DNA from: Mesorhizobium sp. Root552
GTDB lineage: Bacteria; Pseudomonadota; Alphaproteobacteria; Rhizobiales; Rhizobiaceae
Length of the DNA: 64,000 nt
Reading direction: 5' to 3'
NCBI RefSeq assembly: GCF_001427285.1
Contig: NZ_LMFV01000045.1
Location: forward strand, 297,128-361,127
Of the stretch, positions 1 to 7,651 are shown one piece after another. The position numbers and the translations under genes were made by a program. The notes beneath the pieces are model-generated. The model did no database searches, was not told the origin of the DNA, and saw only the letters and a program-made list of their open reading frames with translations. Position 1 is the first letter of the stretch; each line of letters opens with the position of its first letter.

Positions 1-602
1 GTCGGTGCCGGATTGGTCGCATGACGGTGTGCGGCTGGGTGATGAGCCCCCAAGTCCGGGCCTCGATCGGGGCTTTCGGCGTCATTGCTGCCCCCGGTGA
101 GGCAAGACCACCGGACGGGCGGCCGCAAGGCCGCACTACTTAACTAAACGAGCGACCGAACGGCCGCCCGTCCTCCCGACCTCTATCGAGGTCAGTTCTT
201 TGACAATGGCCAGACGGCATTAGCCGGGCGTGGCAACCATAAAGCATACCCATCTCTTCGTCATCCCAGGGCGGAGCAGGCCGAAGGCCGTTGCGAAGAC
301 CCTGGGATTCATGCCGTAACATCCCGGCAGCACGCAAATGGCGCAAAAGCAGGCCCCCTATTCTGAGCCGCCCTGCACCACACAATCCTCACGGCATGGA
401 TCCTCGGGTCGCGCCTGTCGCTACGCTCTGGCTTGCCCGAGGATGACGAAGCGGAAAACACTGCGTCATCCCGGAAGCGAGCCGAGCAAAGCGATGGCGA
501 GGCCGTCCGGAATCCATTCCGTGAAGTTGAGGCAATCTAAAGCCGAACCAGAAGCCCCTCGGACAAAACCAGTGGCGGCGCTGTCCACCGGCCCGCCCCA
601 GC
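1..602. other. Non-coding left edge
   Basis: No convincing gene was found. The small open frames here have no recognisable protein pattern. A 13-bp perfect inverted repeat lies at 113-125 and 161-173, with a 35-nt loop that itself contains a small GC-rich hairpin. It could be the terminator or a structural part of a transcript beginning outside the window. Three dispersed palindromic repeats occupy 257-523 and are listed separately. Confidence 0.6.
257..523. repeat. Three copies of a rhizobial-type intergenic palindrome
   Basis: Three units share one plan: CGTCATCC at one end, GGATCCAT or GGATTCAT-like sequence followed by CCGT at the other, and an internal 8-9 bp inverted repeat. Unit A is 257-317 (arms 263-271 and 300-308). 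Unit B is about 390-452 in the opposite orientation (arms 400-408 and 436-444). Unit C is about 463-523. The stems differ in sequence but keep pairing, as expected for a dispersed structured element. I recognise the layout from Mesorhizobium intergenic regions; no named family is claimed. Confidence 0.65.
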
Positions 603-1913
603 TCAATGCGTCGTCAGCCCCTCAGGCTTCGGTCCGCCATAGGCCCAGTCGAGCAGCTTGACGGTGTGCACCACCGGCAGCTCCGCCGCCGATGCGATCT
701 GGGTGATGCAGCCGATATTGCCGGTGGCGACGACGGCCGCGCCGGTCGCCTTGATGTTCTTCACCTTGCGTTCGCGCAGGCGCGCCGAAATCTCCGGCTG
801 CATGATGTTGTAGGTGCCGGCCGAGCCGCAGCACAAATGCCCTTCGCGCGGTTCCTTGACGACGAAGCCCGCCTTGGCGAGCAGCGCTTTCGGCTGGCGT
901 ATGATCTTCTGCCCGTGCTGCATCGAGCAGGCCGAATGATAGGCGACCACCGTTCCCGGCTTTCGCGCCGGTTCCGGCAGGTCGAGCGTGTCGAGATATT
1001 CCGTCACGTCCTTGGCCAGCGCCGAAACCTTCGCCGCCTTTTGCGCATAGGCCGGGTCGAACCGAAGCATGTATCCATAGTCCTTGATCGTCGTGCCGCA
1101 GCCGGAGGCCGTGATCAAAATGGCGTCCAGACCGCCGGCCTCGACCTCGCGCGTCCAGGCATCGACGTTGCGGCGGGCAAAATCCAGCGCCTCCTCCTCG
1201 CGGCCCATGTGATGAACCAGCGCGCCGCAGCAGCCCTCGCCCTGCGGCACCACCACCTCGACGCCAAGGCGGTTGAGCAGTGAAATCGTCGCCTCGTTGA
1301 TGCCGGGATCGAGCACCGGCTGGGCGCAGCCGGTCAGGATGGCGACGCGCCCGCGCCTTGCCGTCCCCTTGGCACTATGCGTGCCCGGCTTCGCCATCGC
1401 TGACTGCGCCGGCACCGTTGCCGGGGCAAGCCTCAGCATCGCCGCCAGCGGCTTCAGCGCAGCGACCTTCCCGAACACGCCGGCGAACGGCCTGCCGAGC
1501 TTCGCCAGTTTCAGCGCTGTGCGAAAGCGCGCCGGGTATGGCAGCACGAAAGCCAGGACCGCGCGGATCAGCCGGTCCGGCAGCGGCCGCTTGTAGGTCT
1601 TTTCGATATGCGCGCGGGCATGATCGACCAGATGCATGTAGTGGACGCCGGACGGGCAGGTTGTCATGCAGGCAAGGCACGACAGGCAGCGGTCGATATG
1701 GGTGACGATCTCCTTATCGGCGGCCCGTCCCCCTTCCAGCATGTCCTTGATCAGGTAGATGCGGCCGCGCGGGCTGTCGAGTTCGTTGCCGAGCGTGACA
1801 TAGGTCGGGCAGGTCGCCGTGCAGAAGCCGCAATGCACGCAGGCGCGCAGGATCTTCTCCGCTTCCGCGACATGCGGGTCGGCAAGCTGGGCGAGCGAAA
1901 AATTGGTCTGCAC
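603..1913 (-). CDS. glcF: Glycolate oxidase iron-sulfur subunit GlcF
   Basis: Electron-transfer subunit of the membrane-associated glycolate oxidase, which oxidises glycolate to glyoxylate. Two ferredoxin-type 4Fe-4S motifs are visible: CVHCGFCTATCP near residue 25 and CLSCLACMTTCP near residue 76. Two CCG (cysteine-rich) domains follow, with GEGCCGALVHHMG and HLCCGSAGTYNI. I chose the GTG at 1913 (VQTNFSLAQL): it has GAGG eight bases upstream and matches where family members begin. The frame stays open to an ATG at 1979, but that extension is translated from a dispersed repeat (1931-1980). Length is about 436 aa, against roughly 407 for E. coli GlcF. It is the last gene of the glcD-glcE-DUF4870-glcF run. 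Confidence 0.93.
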   Translation of the reverse strand: MQTNFSLAQLADPHVAEAEKILRACVHCGFCTATCPTYVTLGNELDSPRGRIYLIKDMLEGGRAADKEIVTHIDRCLSCLACMTTCPSGVHYMHLVDHARAHIEKTYKRPLPDRLIRAVLAFVLPYPARFRTALKLAKLGRPFAGVFGKVAALKPLAAMLRLAPATVPAQSAMAKPGTHSAKGTARRGRVAILTGCAQPVLDPGINEATISLLNRLGVEVVVPQGEGCCGALVHHMGREEEALDFARRNVDAWTREVEAGGLDAILITASGCGTTIKDYGYMLRFDPAYAQKAAKVSALAKDVTEYLDTLDLPEPARKPGTVVAYHSACSMQHGQKIIRQPKALLAKAGFVVKEPREGHLCCGSAGTYNIMQPEISARLRERKVKNIKATGAAVVATGNIGCITQIASAAELPVVHTVKLLDWAYGGPKPEGLTTH

Positions 1914-1930
1914 GTCTGATGCCTCGATCT

Positions 1931-1980
1931 GGAGCAATTCCAGGAAAAGTGGGAACCGGTTTTCCGTCCGGAATTGCACG
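1931..1980. repeat. Rhizobial intergenic palindrome upstream of glcF
   Basis: An imperfect palindrome bounded by GGAGCAATTCC and GGAATTGC, with AAAACCGG-type sequence in the centre (read on the minus strand). I recognise this arrangement as a common rhizobial dispersed repeat. It lies between the DUF4870 gene and the GTG start of glcF, so the longer glcF frame runs through non-coding repeat sequence. Confidence 0.55.
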
Positions 1981-1992
1981 AAAATGTTAGTC

Positions 1993-2373
1993 TCAGGTTC
2001 CGAGGAACCAGCTTGTCGGGTTCTTGATCGGTTCGTTGCGTTGCAGCGCCTGCAAGCCTATCAGGCAGCGCGCGATGATCCAGATGGCGACGGCCAGCAT
2101 CAGCACGACGCCGATCGCGGCGACGATCAGCACGGCCGAGATCAGCGCGTAGGCGAGCCCGATCCAGAAAGTGCGGATCAGGAAAGTGTAGTGGGTTTCG
2201 ACCATGCCGCCGGCCTTGCCGCGGTTCATATAGGCCATCACCACGCCGACGATGGCCGTGATCCCGACGACGAAGCAGGCAAGGTAGAGGAAGTAGATCA
2301 CCTGCGCATTGGTCGGGCCTGGCTCCAGCCAGCGGTCGGTCTTGCGTGGCGCGGTCGGGCCGGTGTCGCTCAT
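1993..2373 (-). CDS. DUF4870 family small membrane protein
   Basis: A 126-aa inner-membrane protein with about three hydrophobic segments: residues 25-48 and two in the 65-103 stretch. It carries the family core HYTFLIRTFWIGL. Its ATG overlaps the glcE stop by 4 bp (ATGA), so it is probably translationally coupled. A position between two glycolate oxidase subunits suggests a role in anchoring the complex or moving its substrate; this is inferred from position only. No catalytic residues are apparent. Confidence 0.85.
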   Translation of the reverse strand: MSDTGPTAPRKTDRWLEPGPTNAQVIYFLYLACFVVGITAIVGVVMAYMNRGKAGGMVETHYTFLIRTFWIGLAYALISAVLIVAAIGVVLMLAVAIWIIARCLIGLQALQRNEPIKNPTSWFLGT

Positions 2374-3626
2374 GTCGATGCTCCTTCGGTTGCTGCATCG
2401 ACTTTAGCAGATACGCCGCCCGCCATCATGCGGCCCGGATTGAGGATGTTGCTGGGATCGAATTCGGCCTTGAGGCGGGCGGAGAGCGCTGCAAGCGCCG
2501 GCGGCTGCGGCTGGAATACGGGAATGGCCGCGCGATAGGCCGGTGCCGCGCGCACCAGCGTCGCGTGGCCGCCGCCGAATTTCTTGACAAGCGCGCGCAC
2601 CAGTTCAGCTTCCGGGTCGCCGGCGGCCATGGCCAGCCAGATCAGCCCGCCCTGCCAGTCGTAGAAGGCTTCGACCGCCGCCTGCATGCGCAGCGCCATG
2701 ACCATGTGGTGCCCGTCGGCGGGTGCCATCGAAACGCGCCACACCGGCGTGTCGCTGCCGTCCGCGAATGGAGTGCAGTCGCGAACCTCCCGCCAAAGCG
2801 CCTGCGAGGCCGCGCCCGGGATTTCCTCCAGCGGCCCGGCGTTCTTCAAAAGGTCCTTGAGCTTGTTGATGCGGTAGGCGACCGATGGGCCGAACCCCTC
2901 GACCCTGAGCAGCGTCGCGGCATCGCTGCCGAGCGCTCCGTCCGCGACCCGTGTCACCGCCGGATAAGGCAGGTGCGCCGCGCTCGAGACTTCCGCGCTC
3001 GACCCGAGCGCGAGCGCCATCGCCGCGGCGGCGTTGTCGTCGAGCAGGCTGCGCACCGCAAGCGTGGTCTCGGTTTCCGCCGTGGGCAGCACCTTGAAGG
3101 TGACGTCGGTCGCCACCGCCAGCGTGCCCCAACTGTTGGCCATCGCCTTGGAAAGATCGTAGCCGGTGACGTTCTTCACCACGCGCCCGCCCGACTTGAA
3201 GGCTTCGCCCCGCCCGGAAACCGCATGGATGCCGAGGATATGGTCGCGTGCCGCACCGGCCTTCAGGCGGCGTGGCCCGGAGAGGTTGGCGGCGAGCACC
3301 CCGCCTATCGTGCCCCTTCCCGACTTGCCGCCGAGCAGCGGCCCGTAATCCATCGGCTCGAAGGCAAGCTGCTGGTTGTTCCTTGCCAGAAGCGTCTCGA
3401 TCTCGGCAAGCGGCGTCCCGGCCTTCGCTGAAAGCACCAGTTCCGCCGGCTCGTAAAGCGTAACGCCCGCGAGCTTCGACAGGTCGAGCGTGTGCTCGGC
3501 CTGCGATGGCCGGCCGATGCCGCGCTTCGAGCCATGCCCTATGATCTCCAGCGGAGCTTGCTCGGCCGCAGCCCACCGCACGGTTGAAAACACATCCTCG
3601 GCATTTTCAGGGGTGAAGGTAGTCAT
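2370..3626 (-). CDS. glcE: Glycolate oxidase FAD-binding subunit GlcE
   Basis: Second flavin subunit of glycolate oxidase, 418 aa, longer than the roughly 350 aa of E. coli GlcE. The N-terminal PCMH/FAD-binding-4 domain shows GHGSKRGIGRP near residue 30, then GGVLAANLSGPRR and GRVVKNVTGYDLSK. The C-terminal part resembles the FAD-oxidase C-terminal domain and ends with FDPSNILNPGRM, the pattern shared with GlcD. It starts only 3 bp after glcD stops and overlaps the next gene by 4 bp, so the subunits are probably translated in a coupled way. Confidence 0.92.
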   Translation of the reverse strand: MTTFTPENAEDVFSTVRWAAAEQAPLEIIGHGSKRGIGRPSQAEHTLDLSKLAGVTLYEPAELVLSAKAGTPLAEIETLLARNNQQLAFEPMDYGPLLGGKSGRGTIGGVLAANLSGPRRLKAGAARDHILGIHAVSGRGEAFKSGGRVVKNVTGYDLSKAMANSWGTLAVATDVTFKVLPTAETETTLAVRSLLDDNAAAAMALALGSSAEVSSAAHLPYPAVTRVADGALGSDAATLLRVEGFGPSVAYRINKLKDLLKNAGPLEEIPGAASQALWREVRDCTPFADGSDTPVWRVSMAPADGHHMVMALRMQAAVEAFYDWQGGLIWLAMAAGDPEAELVRALVKKFGGGHATLVRAAPAYRAAIPVFQPQPPALAALSARLKAEFDPSNILNPGRMMAGGVSAKVDAATEGAST

Positions 3627-3629
3627 CCC

Positions 3630-5126
3630 TCAAAACCTCGGAATGTCAGGAAACGCCACCTGTCCGCGATGGACATGCATGCGGCCGAGCTCGGCGCAGC
3701 GCCGCAGTTGCGGAAACACCTTGCCCGGATTGAGCAGATGGTTGGGATCGAACGCACATTTGACCCGCATCTGCTGGTCGAGGTCTGCCTGGTTGAACAT
3801 TTCCGGCATCAGGTCGCGCTTTTCAACGCCGACGCCATGCTCGCCGGTTAGCACGCCGCCGACCTTGACGCATAGCCGCAAGATGTCGGACCCGAATGCT
3901 TCGGCCTTGTCCAGTTCGCCCGGGATATTGGCGTCGTAGAGGATCAGCGGGTGCAGGTTGCCGTCGCCGGCGTGAAACACATTGGCGACGCGCAGGCCAT
4001 ATTGCTCGGAAAGCTCGCGCATGCCGGCCAGCACCCGCGGCAGTTCCTTGCGCGGAATGGTGCCGTCCATGCAGTAATAGTCGGGCGAAATGCGGCCGAC
4101 CGCCGGGAACGCCGCCTTGCGCCCGGCCCAGAAGGTCAGCCGCTCCTGTTCGCTTTGCGAGATGCGGCAGGTTGTCGAGCCATTGTCGATGGCGATCTTC
4201 TCGACAAGCCCGATGAGGTGATCGACCTCTACCGCAGGTCCGTCGAGTTCGACGATCAAAAGTGCTTCGCAATCGAGGGGATAGCCGGCATGGACGAAGT
4301 CTTCCGCAGCGTGGATCGCCGGCCGGTCCATCATCTCCATGCCGCCGGGGATGATCCCCGCCCCGATGATATCGGCAACGCACTGGCCGCCCTGCTCGCT
4401 GGTCGGAAAGGCGATCAGCAGGGCGCGCGCCGTTTCGGGCTTCTTGAGAATGCGCACCGTAACCTCGGTGACCACGCCAAGCAGGCCTTCGGAACCGGTC
4501 ATCACGCCAAGCAGGTCGTAGCCTTCGCTGTCGAGATGCTTGCCGCCCAGGCGTATCACTTCGCCGTCCATCAGCACCATCTCGATGCCGAGTACGTTGT
4601 TCGCCGTCAGGCCGTATTTCAGGCAATGCACGCCGCCGGAATTTTCCGCGACATTGCCGCCGATCGAGCAGGCGATCTGGGAGGATGGATCGGGGGCGTA
4701 ATAAAAACCCTCCTGCTCGACGGCGGTGGTGATGCCGAGATTGGTGACGCCGGGCTGCGCCACCACGGTGCGGTTGGGAAAATCGATCTCAAGGATGCGG
4801 TTGAAGCGGCTCATCACCAGAAGCACGGCGTCTTCCAGCGGCAGCGCTCCGCCGGACAGGGATGTACCCGAACCGCGCGGCACGACGCGGATGTTGCGCT
4901 CGTTGCAGTATTTGAGCACGCGCGACACCTGCGCCACCGTTTCCGGCAGCACCACCACCAGCGGCAATTGCCGGTAGGCGGTAAGCCCGTCGCTCTCGAA
5001 GGCACGCATTTCGTTCACGGCATCGACCACGCCCTCACCCGGAACGATGATGCGCATGTCGGCGACGATCTCGGCGCGCCGGCCAAGTGTCGCTGCATCG
5101 GGTTTCGGCATCGCCAGGCCGGTCAT
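3630..5126 (-). CDS. glcD: Glycolate oxidase subunit GlcD
   Basis: Catalytic FAD-linked subunit of glycolate oxidase, 498 aa against 499 aa in E. coli. The FAD-binding domain shows RGSGTSLSGGALP near residue 85 and DPSSQIACSIGGNVAENSGG near 147. The C-terminal half carries HAGDGNLHP (metal/substrate region), GVLTGEHGVGVEKR and the terminal FDPNHLLNPGKVFP. It is the first gene of the operon. An exact 9-bp inverted repeat lies immediately upstream (5144-5166) and is a likely operator. Glyoxylate and lactate metabolism genes nearby (lldD) fit a 2-hydroxy-acid utilisation locus. Confidence 0.95.
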   Translation of the reverse strand: MTGLAMPKPDAATLGRRAEIVADMRIIVPGEGVVDAVNEMRAFESDGLTAYRQLPLVVVLPETVAQVSRVLKYCNERNIRVVPRGSGTSLSGGALPLEDAVLLVMSRFNRILEIDFPNRTVVAQPGVTNLGITTAVEQEGFYYAPDPSSQIACSIGGNVAENSGGVHCLKYGLTANNVLGIEMVLMDGEVIRLGGKHLDSEGYDLLGVMTGSEGLLGVVTEVTVRILKKPETARALLIAFPTSEQGGQCVADIIGAGIIPGGMEMMDRPAIHAAEDFVHAGYPLDCEALLIVELDGPAVEVDHLIGLVEKIAIDNGSTTCRISQSEQERLTFWAGRKAAFPAVGRISPDYYCMDGTIPRKELPRVLAGMRELSEQYGLRVANVFHAGDGNLHPLILYDANIPGELDKAEAFGSDILRLCVKVGGVLTGEHGVGVEKRDLMPEMFNQADLDQQMRVKCAFDPNHLLNPGKVFPQLRRCAELGRMHVHRGQVAFPDIPRF

Positions 5127-5139
5127 CGGCAGTCCTCAT

Positions 5140-5166
5140 CAATACTGGTAAAAAGCCTTTACCAGT
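5140..5166 (-). promoter_or_regulatory. Operator-like dyad upstream of glcD
   Basis: ACTGGTAAA and TTTACCAGT form a perfect 9-bp inverted repeat with a 5-bp spacer at 5144-5166, ending 18 bp before the glcD ATG. The minus-strand word ACCAGTATTG (5149-5140) also occurs on the plus strand at 6756-6765, upstream of the GntR gene. TGGT/ACCA half-sites are typical of the PdhR/LldR/GlcC branch of GntR regulators. It could also form a hairpin in the glcD leader. Confidence 0.55.
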
Positions 5167-5228
5167 TCGAATGCGTGCTTGCAAATTGTGCTTTGGTGGG
5201 GTTTTGGCGCACGACGCGCCCGAAATTC

Positions 5229-5251
5229 CGCAGCGTCAATCTGACGCTGCG
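5229..5251 (-). terminator. Hairpin after the DUF3422 gene
   Basis: A perfect 10-bp stem, CGCAGCGTCA and TGACGCTGCG, with a 3-nt loop. It lies just downstream of the DUF3422 stop and upstream of the glcD promoter. No strong U-run follows, so factor-independent termination is possible but unproven. Confidence 0.5.
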
Positions 5252-5275
5252 TGCAATCAAAATGGCGGGCAAAGC

Positions 5276-6598
5276 CTATTCGCTGGCGGCCTTGCCGTGT
5301 TCGGAATGATGATGACGGATGCGGCGCACCGCCCACCATACCAAAAGCAATGCCACCGGCACGGCCGCAGCGGTGATCACTTCGGGCGCAAAAGCATGGC
5401 CGAACAGCGCTGCGCCCTTGGCAAGGTAGCTGATCAGGCCGACGACATAGTAGGAAACGGCTGCAACCGAGAGGCCCTCGACCGTCTGCTGGAGGCGCAG
5501 TTGCAGGCGGGCGCGATTGTTCATCGAGGCGAGCAGGTCGCGGTTCTGCTTTTCCACCTCGACATCGACCCATGTGCGCAGCAGCGTAGTGGCGCGCGTC
5601 AGCTTGCGCGACAGGTTGGCTTGCCTTTCTTCGACCGAACGGCAAGTGCGCATCGCAGGCGCCACGCGACGCTGCAGGAAGCCGCCCCAGGTGTCGTAGC
5701 CCGGGACCGCTTGTTCATCGAGCGCTTCCAGCCTTTCGCGCACGATGCCGTCATATGCGCGGCTGGCGCCGAAGCGGTAAAGGCTGGAAGCCGCGTCTGC
5801 TTCCAGTTCGGCGGCAAGTTCTGTCAGGTCGGCAAGCAGCGTCTGGCTGTCGCGCGTCTCGGCGTCCTTCATTTCCCGGGTGATTACAGCTAGCCGGTCC
5901 TCGATGCGACGCACCCGCCCGGATAGCGAAAGCGCCATCGGCAGGCCGAGCATGGCCAGTGTCCGGTAGGTTTCGATATCGATCAGCCGTTGCGACAGCG
6001 CACCGGTCCGAGCCGGCGTCAGCCCGCGATCCAGCACCAGGATTCGCGTCAGGCCGTCGCCGTCCTGCCGGAAATCTGTCACGATGGCAGCATTGCCTCT
6101 TTCCACCAGAGAATAGCACAGGCTGGTCGGGTCGAAGCCGGCAATCAGCTTCTCGCTGGCCGGCGTCCATTTGCGGATTTCGAGCCTTATGCCGGAAATC
6201 ACCGTTCCGGGCGGGGAAAAGCCGTGCCCAAAAGGTGAATCTTCCTGCACCTTGCCAGCCTCGGACAGTGGGCCTTCCCACAGATAGGTCGAGAATTCGG
6301 TGTGGCGTTCCCAACGGAGTGACCCCTTGCCCCATTTCATCGCATGGTGGCGTGCCTGCCGGTCGGGCGCAGCGATGCCAAGGCGGCGGGACAGTTCCGA
6401 CAGCACGGCGTGGTCGACGCTCGAGCCGCCCTCGGTCATGAATGAGAGTTGCACCAGCACGCGCGGCTTCTCGACCAGAGGATGCGGGCGGGAATGGACT
6501 TCGCCCAGCGCACCGGGCCGGCCTTCATGGGCCGGGAATCCCATGACGGACCCCGTCGGGCGCGGCTTGAATTCCAGGTTTGATGGATCGTCCGACAC
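5276..6598 (-). CDS. DUF3422 family membrane-anchored protein
   Basis: About 440 aa. The N-terminal region carries the family pattern GEVHSRPHPL near residue 35 and a conserved soluble domain. A long helical, probably coiled-coil stretch rich in Arg, Glu and Leu covers about residues 260-375. Two C-terminal transmembrane segments follow (about 380-425), and the tail is His-rich. The function of the family is unknown. Two starts are possible: GTG at 6598, with AGGGG seven bases upstream, and TTG at 6643, also preceded by a purine-rich site. I use the GTG. It diverges from the GntR regulator. Confidence 0.85.
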   Translation of the reverse strand: MSDDPSNLEFKPRPTGSVMGFPAHEGRPGALGEVHSRPHPLVEKPRVLVQLSFMTEGGSSVDHAVLSELSRRLGIAAPDRQARHHAMKWGKGSLRWERHTEFSTYLWEGPLSEAGKVQEDSPFGHGFSPPGTVISGIRLEIRKWTPASEKLIAGFDPTSLCYSLVERGNAAIVTDFRQDGDGLTRILVLDRGLTPARTGALSQRLIDIETYRTLAMLGLPMALSLSGRVRRIEDRLAVITREMKDAETRDSQTLLADLTELAAELEADAASSLYRFGASRAYDGIVRERLEALDEQAVPGYDTWGGFLQRRVAPAMRTCRSVEERQANLSRKLTRATTLLRTWVDVEVEKQNRDLLASMNNRARLQLRLQQTVEGLSVAAVSYYVVGLISYLAKGAALFGHAFAPEVITAAAVPVALLLVWWAVRRIRHHHSEHGKAASE

Positions 6599-6755
6599 GG
6601 TGGGGCCCCTAGGTCGTAGTGACGAATGTGCGCTTTCAAGCAACGCGTCCCTCTAGTGCTAAACCTCCGGCGACGCAAACAAGAACTTGCCCTTCACTAC
6701 CACATCGTTCGCAGTCGGGTTCGGGTCGAGCAACCCCAATTGGATAAATTATTTG

Positions 6756-6765
6756 ACCAGTATTG
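6756..6765 (+). promoter_or_regulatory. Half-site shared with the glcD operator
   Basis: ACCAGTATTG here is identical to the word next to the glcD start. It lies 35-60 bp upstream of the possible TTG starts of the GntR gene, within an AT-rich stretch that also contains CCAATTGG (6736-6743). This would suit autoregulation by the neighbouring GntR protein. Confidence 0.45.
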
Positions 6766-6799
6766 GCGGTTGCCTTAATGCTGGGCTCCACGGGCTCTT

Positions 6800-7597
6800 T
6801 TGTTGGGCACTTCGTTGACGGACATTTTCTCAAGGATCGAACATTCGCGCACGGCCGACGAGGTGGTGCAGCAGATAGAGATCCTTATCCTGGAAGGCGT
6901 GCTGCGCACCGGCGATCGTTTGCCGGGCGAGCGTGAGCTGGCAAAGCAGTTCGAGGTCTCGCGGCCGATCCTGCGCGATGCCCTGAAGCTGCTCGAAGCG
7001 CGAGGCCTTCTGGTCACCCGCCACGGCGGTGGCACCTATGTCGCTGATGTCATTGGACAGGTGTTTTCAAAGCCGGTGATCGAGCTGATTTCCAGCCACC
7101 GCAAAGCTGCCGCCGACTATCTCGAATATCGCCGCGAGATCGAGGGCGTCGCCGCCGAATACGCCGCGCGCCGAGCAACCGCCGACGACCTCGCCCTTCT
7201 CGGCGCAATTATTGCCCGCATGGACGAGGCGCATCGCAGCGGCGACTTCGTCGACGAAGCGGAGGTCGATGTCGAATTCCACCACGCCGTCGGCGAATGC
7301 GCGCACAACATCATCCTCTTGCACACGCTGCGCTCCTGCTACCGGCTGTTGTCGGAAGACGTTTTCCAGAACCGCCTCACCGTTTTTGCGCTGCCGGGTG
7401 CGCGTGAGAAACTGTTGGCGCAGCATCATGATATTTATGACGCGATCAGGGCCGGCGACCCCGCCGCTGCCCGCAAGGCCGCGATGGACCACATCACCTA
7501 TGTCGAGCGCGCCGCCAATGAGGCGGAACGTCATGGCGACTGGCAGCGCGTGTCGCGGCTCCGGCTCCGGCAGCGCTCCGATGGCAACGACAGCTGA
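6800..7597 (+). CDS. GntR/FadR-type regulator (PdhR/LldR-like)
   Basis: About 260-265 aa. The N-terminal winged helix (residues about 15-85) contains GDRLPGERELAKQFEVSRP and a wing ending RHGGGTYVADV. The C-terminal FCD ligand-binding domain shows DVEFHHAVGECAHN and an HHDIYDAI motif, with histidines that usually bind a metal and a carboxylate effector. Only TTG codons are available as starts (6800, 6803, 6815); the 6815 start would begin at TDIFSRIEHS, where family members usually begin. It precedes lldD by about 55 bp, so it probably controls lldD, and perhaps glc, in response to lactate or glycolate. Confidence 0.88.
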   Translation: MLGTSLTDIFSRIEHSRTADEVVQQIEILILEGVLRTGDRLPGERELAKQFEVSRPILRDALKLLEARGLLVTRHGGGTYVADVIGQVFSKPVIELISSHRKAAADYLEYRREIEGVAAEYAARRATADDLALLGAIIARMDEAHRSGDFVDEAEVDVEFHHAVGECAHNIILLHTLRSCYRLLSEDVFQNRLTVFALPGAREKLLAQHHDIYDAIRAGDPAAARKAAMDHITYVERAANEAERHGDWQRVSRLRLRQRSDGNDS

Positions 7598-7651
7598 CGG
7601 CCTTTACGGCCCAATATCAACCATCACCGCTTCTTCTTGATTGGAACATCC

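Noticed and set aside
257..523. CRISPR or tRNA-like genes at the left edge
   Set aside because: The units are palindromes in mixed orientation with unequal spacing; no cloverleaf could be drawn.
2346..3431. A 361-codon plus-strand frame across glcE
   Set aside because: Arg/His-rich antisense frame with no recognisable pattern; glcE is clear on the other strand.
3951..5309. A 452-codon plus-strand frame across glcD
   Set aside because: His/Asp-rich, without motifs, wholly antisense to glcD, which has full family motifs.
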